From: Sphingomonas sp. Leaf34 | GTDB taxonomy: Bacteria; Pseudomonadota; Alphaproteobacteria; Sphingomonadales; Sphingomonadaceae | Direction of reading: 5' to 3' | Length of the DNA: 64,000 nucleotides | Assembly: GCF_001421805.1 (NCBI RefSeq) | Contig: NZ_LMLC01000001.1 | Location: 868,001-932,000, forward strand | In this document: piece after piece, positions 45,336 to 53,630 of the stretch | How positions within the stretch are numbered: the first letter of the stretch is position 1 | Layout of the letters: each line of letters starts with the position of its first letter | Program-made: the position numbers and the translations under genes | Notes under the pieces: model-generated | Database searches by the model: none | What the model was told of the DNA's origin: nothing | The model's input: the letters and a program-made list of their open reading frames with translations, nothing else

Positions 45336-45791
45336 GTGATCCACATCCTGATCTATTATGCGGTGGCGCTGGCGACCTGCTCGTTCGCGTTTCGCCATGG
45401 TGGCATGCCCGAGCGCGCCGTCGCAGTCGCATTCCTGCTGGCGGCGATCGGCTCGAGCATGCTGGCATTCACGGCGCGGCCGGCGTTCCGCTCGGTCGAT
45501 GGGGCCCTTCTGTCGGTCGATCTGGTGCTGCTTGCCGGGCTGGTCGCGGTCGCATTGTTCGCGAACCGGTTCTGGCCGATCTGGATCAGCGCGCTGCATC
45601 TGCTGGCGATCGCGGTGCACGGGGTCAGGGCATATGATCCATCGCTGGTACCGTGGATGTACGCCGCCGCGATCAGCAAGATCGCCTATCCGATGCTCGC
45701 GCTGCTGGTCGCCGGCACCGAGCGTCACCGGCGCCGCAAATCGTCATACGGGATCGATCCGGACTGGTCGATCCCGTCGGGGCCGCACTGA
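45336..45791 (+). CDS. Hypothetical four-helix membrane protein
   Basis: 151 aa from GTG 45336, where hydrophobic sequence begins (IHILIYYAVALATCSFAF). About four transmembrane helices (about 2-20, 30-48, 58-78, 85-103), then a basic tail (ERHRRRKSSYG). The upstream in-frame ATG at 45177 would add a non-homologous Ser/Arg-rich part and overlap the previous gene. Not recognised. Confidence 0.68.
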   Translation: MIHILIYYAVALATCSFAFRHGGMPERAVAVAFLLAAIGSSMLAFTARPAFRSVDGALLSVDLVLLAGLVAVALFANRFWPIWISALHLLAIAVHGVRAYDPSLVPWMYAAAISKIAYPMLALLVAGTERHRRRKSSYGIDPDWSIPSGPH

Positions 45792-45849
45792 CCCTGACCC
45801 TGGCCCTGACCCCAACCCCGGCACCGACTTCAAGATATGAAAGACGCCC
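45792..45849. repeat. Short imperfect tandem CCCTGA repeat
   Basis: Bases about 45789-45818 read CTGACCCTGACCCTGGCCCTGACCCC, four to five imperfect 6-base units between two genes. Too short to carry a function by itself. Confidence 0.5.
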
Positions 45850-46272
45850 ATGAGCGATCACCTTCGCCTCCGCTACGAGGCCCCGTGCGATGGCCCGACC
45901 GCGACCACATCGACGACCGCATCGGTACGGGATGCGTCGTCACCGACCGAACTCGATCGCGCGCGCGCGCTGATCCGTCAGCGCGATGCCCGCTCGGCTG
46001 CATTCGCCCCCGTCCGCCTGCTGTTCCAGGATCCGGCATGGGATATCCTGCTGGGGCTGTTCGTCGCCTATGAGAAGGGCACGCCGCTGACGATCGACGC
46101 GGTAAGCACCGCCTCTGGCCTCTCCGACGTGGCGATCCGCCGCTGGTTGCTCGCGCTGGAACATCGCGGCCTGATCACCTCCTGGCCGCACGACGCGGAT
46201 CTCGCGGCTCGCTCGCTCGGCCTGACCGACGCTGCCCTGACGATGATGCTGCAGTTTCTCCAGGATATTTGA
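45850..46272 (+). CDS. Winged-helix (MarR-like) DNA-binding protein, small
   Basis: 140 aa. A disordered Thr/Ser-rich N-terminus (about 1-35) is followed by a winged-helix-like region: DPAWDILLGLFVAYEKGTPLTIDAVSTASGLSDVAIRRWLLALEHRGLI, then a beta wing and TDAALTMMLQFLQDI. The pattern resembles MarR-type regulators. No ligand is inferable. Last of the four small genes. Confidence 0.72.
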   Translation: MSDHLRLRYEAPCDGPTATTSTTASVRDASSPTELDRARALIRQRDARSAAFAPVRLLFQDPAWDILLGLFVAYEKGTPLTIDAVSTASGLSDVAIRRWLLALEHRGLITSWPHDADLAARSLGLTDAALTMMLQFLQDI

Positions 46273-46355
46273 GTCGATTCGGCGCACATCCTCCGTTCAT
46301 TCATTTTCAACGGCACGCGCTGTAGGGGTGACGGTGGACGCGGAGGATGTGGTTG

Positions 46356-47363
46356 ATGCGGTTGTCGGTTTTGATGAGCGTGTACAACAACGCGCCGTTC
46401 GTCGAACGCGCGGTCGCGAGCATCCTCGACCAGACGTATCGCGATTTCGAATTCATCATCGTCAACGACGGCTCGACCGATGGCTCGACCGAAATCCTGC
46501 GCCGCCTCGCCGCGACCGACCCGCGAATCCGGCTGGTTGAACAGGAGAATCGCGGTCTCGTTGCCAGCCTCAATCGCGGTTTCGCGATGGCGCACAGCGA
46601 CTGGATCGCGCGGATGGACGGCGATGACGAATCGCTGCCGCACCGGTTCGCGACGCAGCTCGAATTTCTCGACCGGCATCCGGATCACGGCGTGATCGGC
46701 ACGCAGATGGTCAATGTCGACGAACAGGGCAGGACGATCCGCCTGACCAACGACTATCCGCGCGACGCCACCACGTTCCTCGCGGCGATGGAACTGCTGC
46801 CGCTGATGAGCCATCCGAGCGCGATCATCGCCAAGGCGGCGTTCGAGAAGGTCGGCGGCTATCGCAAGATCTATCGGCACTGCGAGGATTACGACCTGTG
46901 GCTGCGGCTGTCCGAGGTCACCAAATTGTGCAGCGTCGACGAAATCCTGTATCGCTATTGCGTCAATCCCCAACAGGTCACCTTCCAGCATCTGCTGCAT
47001 ACCGCGATCGGCGCCGCGGTCGCCTGGCAGGCGCATCTCCAGCGCAGCAGCGGCCGCCCCGACCCGACCGAGGGCCTGTCGGCGCTGCCGGATGTCGATC
47101 ATCTCGACGAGCTGGACAGGATTTTCGGCATGCCGGGAATCGCGCGGAAGGTGCGCGCGCGCGTTGCGCCGAAGCTGCTCTATTCGCTGCCCGCCCTGAC
47201 CTCGGGCGGCGCCCGCCTGATCGGCGACTATGTGGCGGAGGGCGGCGATCGGCGTCCCGCGACGCGTGCGGTCGCGCGGATGCTGCGCTACGGACAAATC
47301 CGCGGTGCGGGACAACTCGCGGGTAATCTCGCCCGCTCCTATTTCGCACCAAGGGGCAAATAA
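46356..47363 (+). CDS. Family 2 glycosyltransferase
   Basis: 335 aa. The GT-A fold is clear: MSVYNNAPFVERAVASILDQTY, FIIVNDGSTDGS, then the metal-binding MDGDDES and HCEDYDLWLRL. ATG 46356 is preferred because GGAGG is 9 bases upstream; the earlier ATG (46347) is too close to it. It presumably adds a sugar to a lipid-linked or protein-linked glycan. TAATG junction with the flippase gene. Confidence 0.93.
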   Translation: MRLSVLMSVYNNAPFVERAVASILDQTYRDFEFIIVNDGSTDGSTEILRRLAATDPRIRLVEQENRGLVASLNRGFAMAHSDWIARMDGDDESLPHRFATQLEFLDRHPDHGVIGTQMVNVDEQGRTIRLTNDYPRDATTFLAAMELLPLMSHPSAIIAKAAFEKVGGYRKIYRHCEDYDLWLRLSEVTKLCSVDEILYRYCVNPQQVTFQHLLHTAIGAAVAWQAHLQRSSGRPDPTEGLSALPDVDHLDELDRIFGMPGIARKVRARVAPKLLYSLPALTSGGARLIGDYVAEGGDRRPATRAVARMLRYGQIRGAGQLAGNLARSYFAPRGK

Positions 47364-48811
47364 TGGCGGTACGCAAAGCCGCCTTATGGTCGGTCAGCGG
47401 GCAATGGCTGGTGTTCGCCTTCAATTTCGCGGTGAGCGTGTATCTGGCGCGCTATCTGCTGCCGCCCTCTGCCTTCGGCACCTTCTCGGTGGGTTTCGCC
47501 GCCGCCGGCGTGATCTCCAATCTGCAGGATTTCGGACTCAACCGCTACGTCGTCCGGTCCGAGGAATTGACCGATCGAGTGCTCGACACCTGCACCACGA
47601 TCACGCTGTGCGTCGGCGTCGCGATTAGCGCGACGATCGCCGGGCTGAGTCTCCCGATGGCGTGGTACTACGCCAATCCGACACTGATCCCGATCATGCT
47701 GCTGATCGCCGCCGCCTTCCTGCTGCTGCCGTTCAACACCGTGCCGATCGCGCTGTTGCAACGCGCGGTCGATTTCAGGACGCTTGCGTTCATCAACATG
47801 GCCGCCGCCGCCGCCAACGCCGCCATATCGGTGACGTTCGCGTTGTGGGGGTATGGCCCGATCGCGCTGGCGCTCGGCTTCCTCGCACAACAGGTCGCGC
47901 GCGCGACGATGGCGCAGTGGCTCGGCCCCCGGCGGGTCCGCCTGCGGTTCAGTTTCGAGGGCGCACGGCCGATCGTCTCGTTCGGCTCGGGTACCACCGT
48001 GCTCGCGGTCAGCGGCGCGATCGGCACGCGCTCACCCGATCTGATCATCGGCAACGTGCTGGGGATGCATGCGGTCGGCCTGTTCGGGCGCGCGGCGGGC
48101 ATGGTCGATGGCTTGCGCACCCTGCTCGACGGTGGCCTGGCCTCGGTCTTCTTCAGCCACTTCGCGCAACTGGTGCGGGCCAAGAAGACGCTCGACCAGC
48201 CCTATCTGGATCTGGTCGGTTGCTACACGAGCGTGTTGTGGCCGGCGATGCTGCTGCTGTCGCTGCTGGCCACACCGATCGTGACACTGATCTACGGTGA
48301 GGGTTGGGGCGAGGCTGCGCAGGCGCTTCGCTGGGTCGCACTGAGCGAATTGCTGTTCTTCGCGCTGCCGCTCCACACCGAAGTGCCGCTGATATCCGGG
48401 CATCTCCGCGAGTTGTTGATCCGCAACCTGATCGACACCGCGGCGGCGCTGATTTGCCTCATCTGCCTGGTGCGGTTCGGGCTGGAGGCGGCGGCAGCGG
48501 CGCGGCTGGTCTATGCGGTGATCTGGTACATGATCTATATCGGCATGATGCGCCGGATCGTCGGCTTTGCGGGCCGCGCGCTGGCGCTGATGTACGCGAG
48601 AAGCGCGGTGGGCACGCTCGCCGCCTGCCTCCCCGTGATCCTGCTGGTGCGCGACGGCGAACTGCTCTCGCTTCGCACCGCGATGGCCTCGATCCTCGGC
48701 ATCGCGCTGTGGGTGGTCGCGCTCGCCCTCACAAACCACCCGACCTGGCGGGAGATCAGCCGCGCGCTCGGCGACCTGCGGCTTTCGCTGGCGCGTCAGG
48801 CGCGGACATGA
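47363..48811 (+). CDS. Oligosaccharide/polysaccharide flippase (Wzx/RfbX-like)
   Basis: 482 aa polytopic membrane protein with about 12-14 helices, family features of lipopolysaccharide-exporter flippases (ARYLLPPSAFGTFSVGFAAAGVISNLQDFGL; LGMHAVGLFGRAAGMVDGL; LRWVALSELLFFALPLHTEVPL). It moves a lipid-linked glycan across the inner membrane. It is translationally coupled to the GT2 gene upstream. Confidence 0.9.
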   Translation: MAVRKAALWSVSGQWLVFAFNFAVSVYLARYLLPPSAFGTFSVGFAAAGVISNLQDFGLNRYVVRSEELTDRVLDTCTTITLCVGVAISATIAGLSLPMAWYYANPTLIPIMLLIAAAFLLLPFNTVPIALLQRAVDFRTLAFINMAAAAANAAISVTFALWGYGPIALALGFLAQQVARATMAQWLGPRRVRLRFSFEGARPIVSFGSGTTVLAVSGAIGTRSPDLIIGNVLGMHAVGLFGRAAGMVDGLRTLLDGGLASVFFSHFAQLVRAKKTLDQPYLDLVGCYTSVLWPAMLLLSLLATPIVTLIYGEGWGEAAQALRWVALSELLFFALPLHTEVPLISGHLRELLIRNLIDTAAALICLICLVRFGLEAAAAARLVYAVIWYMIYIGMMRRIVGFAGRALALMYARSAVGTLAACLPVILLVRDGELLSLRTAMASILGIALWVVALALTNHPTWREISRALGDLRLSLARQART

Positions 48812-48857
48812 CGCGTTTCGCCCACCCCGCCCGCCTTCATCAGCAAAGGACCGCCGC

Positions 48858-49700
48858 TTGAAGATCGCCGCCTTGATCCGCGCCTATCATCGTCCCGACC
48901 AACTCGCGCTGCTGCTCGACCGGCTTCAGGGAGAGTTGTGGATGCCGTTCGTCCATATCGACCGCAAATCGGACATCGCGCCGTTCGCCGCGCTGCGCGA
49001 CAAGGCGACCTTCCTGGACGATCGCGTACAGGTGAACTGGGGCGGATTGAGTCAGGTCGAGGGCGTCCTGCGGCTCTTGCGCGCCGCGTTTCGCGATCCG
49101 ACGATCACGCATTTCTATCATATGAGCGGGCAATGCTATCCGGTGAAGACCGACGCGCAGATCCGCGACCGGATCGCCGGTTTTCCCGCGGGCTCGGCCA
49201 ATCTCATGGAGCTGACCGCGATGCCGGTGAGCCACAAGCCGCTCGAACGCTATACCCGCTACTGGCTGCACGACGTGCAGAACCCGATCGCCTGGCGGAT
49301 CCTGCGCAAGGTGTTCCCGCGCCTGCCCGACCGATCGCTGAGCAAACTGCGCGGCATCCACCTGTATGGCGGCGGCGCGTGGTGGCTGTTCGAGCGTGAG
49401 GCCGTCGCCAAGATCCTGCGGTTTCTCGACGAAAATCCCTGGTATATGCGGTGCTTCCGCTACTCGGATTGTCCCGACGAGATGCTGCTGCATTCGCTGA
49501 TGGCGCCGCTCGGTATCACGATCGGTGGCGATGCCCCGACCGCCGACATCTGGGTGCAGGGCAAGGCGCATCCCGAGACCGTCACGCCGACGATCCACCA
49601 GCAGTTCGTCGAGAGCCCGGCGCTATTCGGCCGCAAATATATCGACTTTCATCCGGCCGCGGTCCCGGCGGGATCGACCATCATTCCCAACGTCGACTGA
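48858..49700 (+). CDS. Core-2/I-branching (Branch-domain) N-acetylglucosaminyltransferase-like protein
   Basis: 280 aa. IAALIRAYHRPDQLALLLDRL, VHIDRKSD, VNWGGLSQVEGVLRLLRAAF and HFYHMSGQCYPVKTD are typical of the Branch (GT14-like) family in bacteria. The start is TTG at 48858, with AAAGGA 8-13 bases upstream. It follows the flippase by 46 bp. Likely a glycan-building partner of the GT2 gene; whether it acts on exopolysaccharide or on flagellin is not shown. Confidence 0.85.
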   Translation: MKIAALIRAYHRPDQLALLLDRLQGELWMPFVHIDRKSDIAPFAALRDKATFLDDRVQVNWGGLSQVEGVLRLLRAAFRDPTITHFYHMSGQCYPVKTDAQIRDRIAGFPAGSANLMELTAMPVSHKPLERYTRYWLHDVQNPIAWRILRKVFPRLPDRSLSKLRGIHLYGGGAWWLFEREAVAKILRFLDENPWYMRCFRYSDCPDEMLLHSLMAPLGITIGGDAPTADIWVQGKAHPETVTPTIHQQFVESPALFGRKYIDFHPAAVPAGSTIIPNVD

Positions 49701-49772
49701 CGCGGCCGCGCAACCCCGCGCGGCGGGTCGACGCCGCCCGGTTACCCATGCCGAACGGTGACTAATGCCGAA

Positions 49773-49799
49773 TTAAGTATCCGGGATTTTACCGGATGC
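49773..49799 (+). promoter_or_regulatory. Sigma-28-like promoter candidate of flagellin 3
   Basis: TTAAGTAT-N11-CCGGATGC: the -35 begins TTAAGT as in flagellins 1 and 2 and the spacer is 11, but the -10 is weaker. The predicted leader is about 60 nt, as for the other two. Confidence 0.5.
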
Positions 49800-49867
49800 C
49801 GCGACCCCCACCGCCCCCGATAGGTTCCGGTCGCAGCGCGCCGAGGCCGCGCATTCGGGAGGATTCG

Positions 49868-50932
49868 ATGACCGGCATCTACACCAACGTCGCGGCGCTT
49901 CGCGCGCAGAATGCATCGCGTCTCGCCCAGACATCGCTCGACAAATCCATGACGCATCTCTCGACGGGCAAGCGGATCAATTCCGCCGCCGACGATGCCG
50001 CCGGACTGGCAATTTCGACGTCGATGACTGCGCAGATCAGAGGAATGAACCAGGCCGTCCGCAACGCGGTCGACGGGATCAGCCTGATCGAAACGGCCGA
50101 CGCCGCGCTCGGCGAAGTTACGGATATGGCGCAGCGCATTCGCGAACTGACCGTCCAGTCGGCATCGGGCACCTACACGGTGGCGGACCGCGCCAACATG
50201 CAGACCGAGGTCACGGCGCTTGCGACGCAGATCGCGGCAACGCTGAAGGCCACGTCCTTCAACGGGCGAAGTCTGTTCAACACGCAGCCCGCCAATTCCG
50301 ACCCAAGCCGCGGACCGATCAACGAGGGAACGTCGATCGCGCTGCAGATTGGTCCGGATACGCGCGATACGATTGCGGTTTCGATCCCGCCCGTCACGAC
50401 GAACTATTATCGGGTCGTCAGCGATGCGCGGCTCACGCGACCGGCTGTCTACGCCGGCGAAACGACGCATCTGATCACCTTCGACGACTACACTGCGGAC
50501 GCACGCGTCGGGGGGCGCGCCGTCACGCTGGACGATATCGGCTTCAGCCCCCCGCAACGACCGGGCGACAGCTGGTACAGCGACGCACTCGCCCGCTACC
50601 CCAAGTGGAAGTCGTTTACCTTCACGGACGAGATGAACGTGACCAACCCCTATCGAACCGCCAATACGCTGAGCCGGGTCGACGATTTGATCGCCTCGAT
50701 CGGCACCGTCAGGGCCGGCCTTGGCGCCTCGCAAAATGCCATCCAGGCCAGCGTGAACAGCATGACGAGCGCCACCACCAACCTGACCGACGCCCGCTCT
50801 CGCATCGAGGACACGGACTTTTCGGCAGAGACGGTCACTCTGGCGAAGGCGCAGATCCTGAATCAGGCATCGACAGCGATGCTGGCGCAAGCGAACCAGA
50901 GCCAACAGGACGTGTTGAAACTGCTCAAATAG
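49868..50932 (+). CDS. Flagellin (copy 3, divergent)
   Basis: 354 aa. Conserved ends: [59 protein letters not shown]...[10 protein letters not shown]. The centre (about 155-270) is longer and unrelated to copies 1 and 2, with [21 protein letters not shown] and many Tyr/Trp. ATG 49868 has a GGGAGGA Shine-Dalgarno. It lies 11 kb from the main flagellar block and right after a glycan cluster. It may be a minor or alternative filament subunit. Confidence 0.95.
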   Translation: MTGIYTNVAALRAQNASRLAQTSLDKSMTHLSTGKRINSAADDAAGLAISTSMTAQIRGMNQAVRNAVDGISLIETADAALGEVTDMAQRIRELTVQSASGTYTVADRANMQTEVTALATQIAATLKATSFNGRSLFNTQPANSDPSRGPINEGTSIALQIGPDTRDTIAVSIPPVTTNYYRVVSDARLTRPAVYAGETTHLITFDDYTADARVGGRAVTLDDIGFSPPQRPGDSWYSDALARYPKWKSFTFTDEMNVTNPYRTANTLSRVDDLIASIGTVRAGLGASQNAIQASVNSMTSATTNLTDARSRIEDTDFSAETVTLAKAQILNQASTAMLAQANQSQQDVLKLLK

Positions 50933-51081
50933 CCGGTGCCCGGTGAAAGACCGACGGCGCTGAATCGAGCCTGCAGCCGGTACGCGGCGCGACCAGCATG
51001 CCCTAGCCCGTCAATGCCGGCGGCGACGTCGCCGGACCGGGTATGATCCGGGCGACGTCTGAAGGCAGGTTGCTCCGCGCG

Positions 51082-51975
51082 TCACCCCGTCTGGTTTTTC
51101 GCCGCTGCCCCGTCGAGCTTGTCCTGGGTGCGGGTTTCGAAGTCGCCGGCGTCATGGCGTTCATGGAGTTGGCTGGCGGGATCGCCCATGATCCGGTTGA
51201 CCATCCGCCCGCGCTGGACCGCCGGCCGCGCGCCGACCAAGTCGGTCCAGCGCAGGACGTTCGTATAGTCTTTGACCTGAAGGAAGTCGGCGGCATCATA
51301 TACCTGGCCCGTCACAAGCGCGCCGTACCAAGGCCATACCGCCATGTCGGCGATCGAATAGTCGTCGCCACCGAGATACTGGCTTTCACCCAGCCGCCGA
51401 TCCAGCACGTCGAGCTGGCGTTTGACCTCCATCACGAAACGATCGATCGCATATTCGATCTTCACGGGTGCATAGGCATAGAAATGCCCGAAGCCGCCAC
51501 CCAGCATCGGCCCCGCCCCCATCTGCCAGAACAGCCACGACAGCACCTCGGCGCGCCTGGCGACATCGGTCGGAAGGAACGCGCCGAACTTCTCGGCGAG
51601 ATAGACGAGGATCGATCCCGATTCGAACACGCGGATCGGTTCAGCGCCGCTGCGGTCGACCAGCGCCGGGATTTTCGAGTTGGGATTGGCATCGACGAAG
51701 CCGCTGCCGAACTGGTCCCCGTCCATGATCTTGATGAGCCAGGCGTCGTATTCGGCGTCGGTATGACCGGCGGCGAGCAGCTCCTCGAGCATCACGGTCA
51801 CCTTCACGCCGTTGGGCGTTGCAAGCGAGTAGAGCTGGAGCGGGTGCTTGCCGACCGGCAGGTCCTTGTCGTGCGTGGCACCGGCGATCGGGCGGTTGAT
51901 GCTGGCGAACCGGCCTCCGCTCTGCTTGTCCCAGGTCCAGACCTTGGGCGGCGTATATTCGGCGGTCTCGGTCAT
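51082..51975 (-). CDS. yghU: YghU-like glutathione S-transferase / disulfide-bond oxidoreductase
   Basis: 297 aa, long N-terminus as in YghU. The thioredoxin-like domain has SLATPNGVKVTVMLEELLAAG, with Asn in TPNG replacing the catalytic Tyr/Ser of classic GSTs, plus the glutathione-binding KIPALVDRS and FESGSILVYLAEKFG; the helical C-terminal domain follows. YghU reduces disulfides with two bound glutathiones. GGAGACC precedes the ATG. Confidence 0.93.
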   Translation of the reverse strand: MTETAEYTPPKVWTWDKQSGGRFASINRPIAGATHDKDLPVGKHPLQLYSLATPNGVKVTVMLEELLAAGHTDAEYDAWLIKIMDGDQFGSGFVDANPNSKIPALVDRSGAEPIRVFESGSILVYLAEKFGAFLPTDVARRAEVLSWLFWQMGAGPMLGGGFGHFYAYAPVKIEYAIDRFVMEVKRQLDVLDRRLGESQYLGGDDYSIADMAVWPWYGALVTGQVYDAADFLQVKDYTNVLRWTDLVGARPAVQRGRMVNRIMGDPASQLHERHDAGDFETRTQDKLDGAAAKNQTG

Positions 51976-52225
51976 TCGGGGTCTCCGCTATCTCGTGTCT
52001 GCAGCGGCGAACTGCGCCGTTGTCGGGCCATACGCAAGCGCGGAGCCCGATGCCGGCTTACGCCGCTGGCCTCAGCCGGATACGGTCATCAATCTGTCCT
52101 CGTCGCGCGCCATCCCGGAAAGCGCGACGGACACCGGGCGCGACTGCGACGATGTTGATCGCCCCTTCGCGGTACGCAAAATGACGGCGAATTGATCGAT
52201 ATTGCCTTTGTTGGCGCATGCGGGG
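51976..52225. other. Divergent intergenic region between yghU and the hydrolase-fusion gene
   Basis: No gene seen. It holds the 5' regions of both divergent genes. No strong minus-strand promoter was recognised. Confidence 0.4.
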
Positions 52226-52250
52226 GGAACGGACAGGGTCCTGCATCGTC
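52226..52250 (+). promoter_or_regulatory. EcfG-like (general stress) promoter candidate
   Basis: GGAAC (52226-52230)-N16-CGTC (52247-52250), near the alphaproteobacterial EcfG consensus GGAAC-N16/17-CGTT with one mismatch. The spacer contains a GGACAGGGTCC near-palindrome. It is 28 bases before the chosen start, tight but possible. Confidence 0.4.
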
Positions 52251-52277
52251 CGGCAGGAGGATATCTCGCGAGGCTTC

Positions 52278-53630
52278 ATGACCGGACCTACATTGGTGTT
52301 TCTCCATGCGCTCGGCGCCAGCGCGCGCGAATGGGAGCATGTCATCGACAGTCTTCCCGAATACGCGTGCGTCGCGCTCGACCTGCCCGGATTCGGCGGC
52401 GCTGCAGGTGCCGGTCATGCCGACGTCGCCACGATGACCGATTGGCTGGCCGACGAGATCCGATCCCGCCGACTCGTCCGGTGCGTTGTTGTCGGGCACA
52501 GCATGGGCGGCAAGATCGCAACGCTGGTTGCGGCCCGCGCGGCAGCGGGGGAGACGGGTCTGTCGGGCGTTCTCGGCGTCGTTCTCGTCGCGGCATCGCC
52601 CCCCGCGCCCGAACCGATGGACGACGATCGCCGGGCGCAGATGATCGGCTGGTTCGCCGATGGCCAGATCGCACGTGACGATGCCGCCACCTTCGTCGAC
52701 GCCAATACCGTCGCGCCGCTCCCCGATCCGCTGCGTGCATCGGCGATCGACGATGTCCTCCACACAAGCCGGGAGGCGTGGCTTGGATGGCTCGAGCGCG
52801 GCAGTCGCGAAGACTGGCGCGCCGCCGCCGGAAAGATCACCATTCCGGCATTGATCGTCGCTGGCGGCGAAGACGGCGATCTCGGTGAGGATGCCCAGCG
52901 GCGGCTCAACGTGCCGCATTATGTCACGTCCGAAGTGCGCGTGGTGGCCAACGCGGCGCACCTGATCCCCTACGAACGCCCCCAAGCGCTTGCCGCCCTG
53001 ATCCGCGACCACGCAAGCCAAGTTGCGGGGTCGGCGCTACCGACCGCGTTTGCGCAGATCCTCGGCTCCGCTCGGGTCAGCGAGAGGACGCGCCGGGTGA
53101 TGCTGGAAAGACTGCGCCCTCCCCGCGACGCTGCGCCCTGGAGTGATGCGCACCATGCCACGCTTGCTGCGCTGATCGCGCAGATCCTGCCGGATTGCGG
53201 TGCCGACCACCGCTTGGCGCAGCGTGTCGCAGCCGGCGTTGCCCAAGGGGACGGCGATGGCTGGCGGTTCGCCGACTTGCCGACCGATAACGATGCCTGG
53301 ATCCGCGGCCTGGCGACATTGCGCAGGATGACGGGTGGTGTCGCCGCGCAGGACACGCACGTCAGCGCCGGCCTCCTAGAAAATGTTGCCAAGGGAGAGG
53401 CGGGTATCGCGGATGACGAGGCGTATCTTTCGCCCGAGCAGATGAAGTTATGGTTCGAGGACGTTCGCGCGGAGGTTGTCCGCGTCTGGATGTCGTTGCC
53501 GACGACGATGGCCGCAATCGGCTATGATGGATTCGCCGTGGGCGGCGATGCGAATCGCAAGCAGGGGTACACGCGCACCGCCGCCGACGATGTGGAAAGC
53601 TGGCAATCCGCACCGGAGCGCGCGGCATGA
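52278..53630 (+). CDS. Alpha/beta hydrolase fused to gluconate 2-dehydrogenase subunit 3-like domain
   Basis: 450 aa. Residues about 1-255 are an alpha/beta hydrolase: oxyanion LHALGAS, nucleophile GHSMGGK (Ser75), late NAAHLIPYERP (His). Residues about 265-440 resemble the small subunit of membrane gluconate dehydrogenases (TLAALIAQILPDCGAD, LLENVAKGEAG, FEDVRAEVVRVWMSLPTTMAAIGYDGF). That subunit normally partners a GMC flavoprotein, and the next gene is a GMC oxidoreductase with ATGA overlap. No Tat signal is evident. ATG 52278 is preferred; 52218 is the alternative. Confidence 0.8.
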   Translation: MTGPTLVFLHALGASAREWEHVIDSLPEYACVALDLPGFGGAAGAGHADVATMTDWLADEIRSRRLVRCVVVGHSMGGKIATLVAARAAAGETGLSGVLGVVLVAASPPAPEPMDDDRRAQMIGWFADGQIARDDAATFVDANTVAPLPDPLRASAIDDVLHTSREAWLGWLERGSREDWRAAAGKITIPALIVAGGEDGDLGEDAQRRLNVPHYVTSEVRVVANAAHLIPYERPQALAALIRDHASQVAGSALPTAFAQILGSARVSERTRRVMLERLRPPRDAAPWSDAHHATLAALIAQILPDCGADHRLAQRVAAGVAQGDGDGWRFADLPTDNDAWIRGLATLRRMTGGVAAQDTHVSAGLLENVAKGEAGIADDEAYLSPEQMKLWFEDVRAEVVRVWMSLPTTMAAIGYDGFAVGGDANRKQGYTRTAADDVESWQSAPERAA

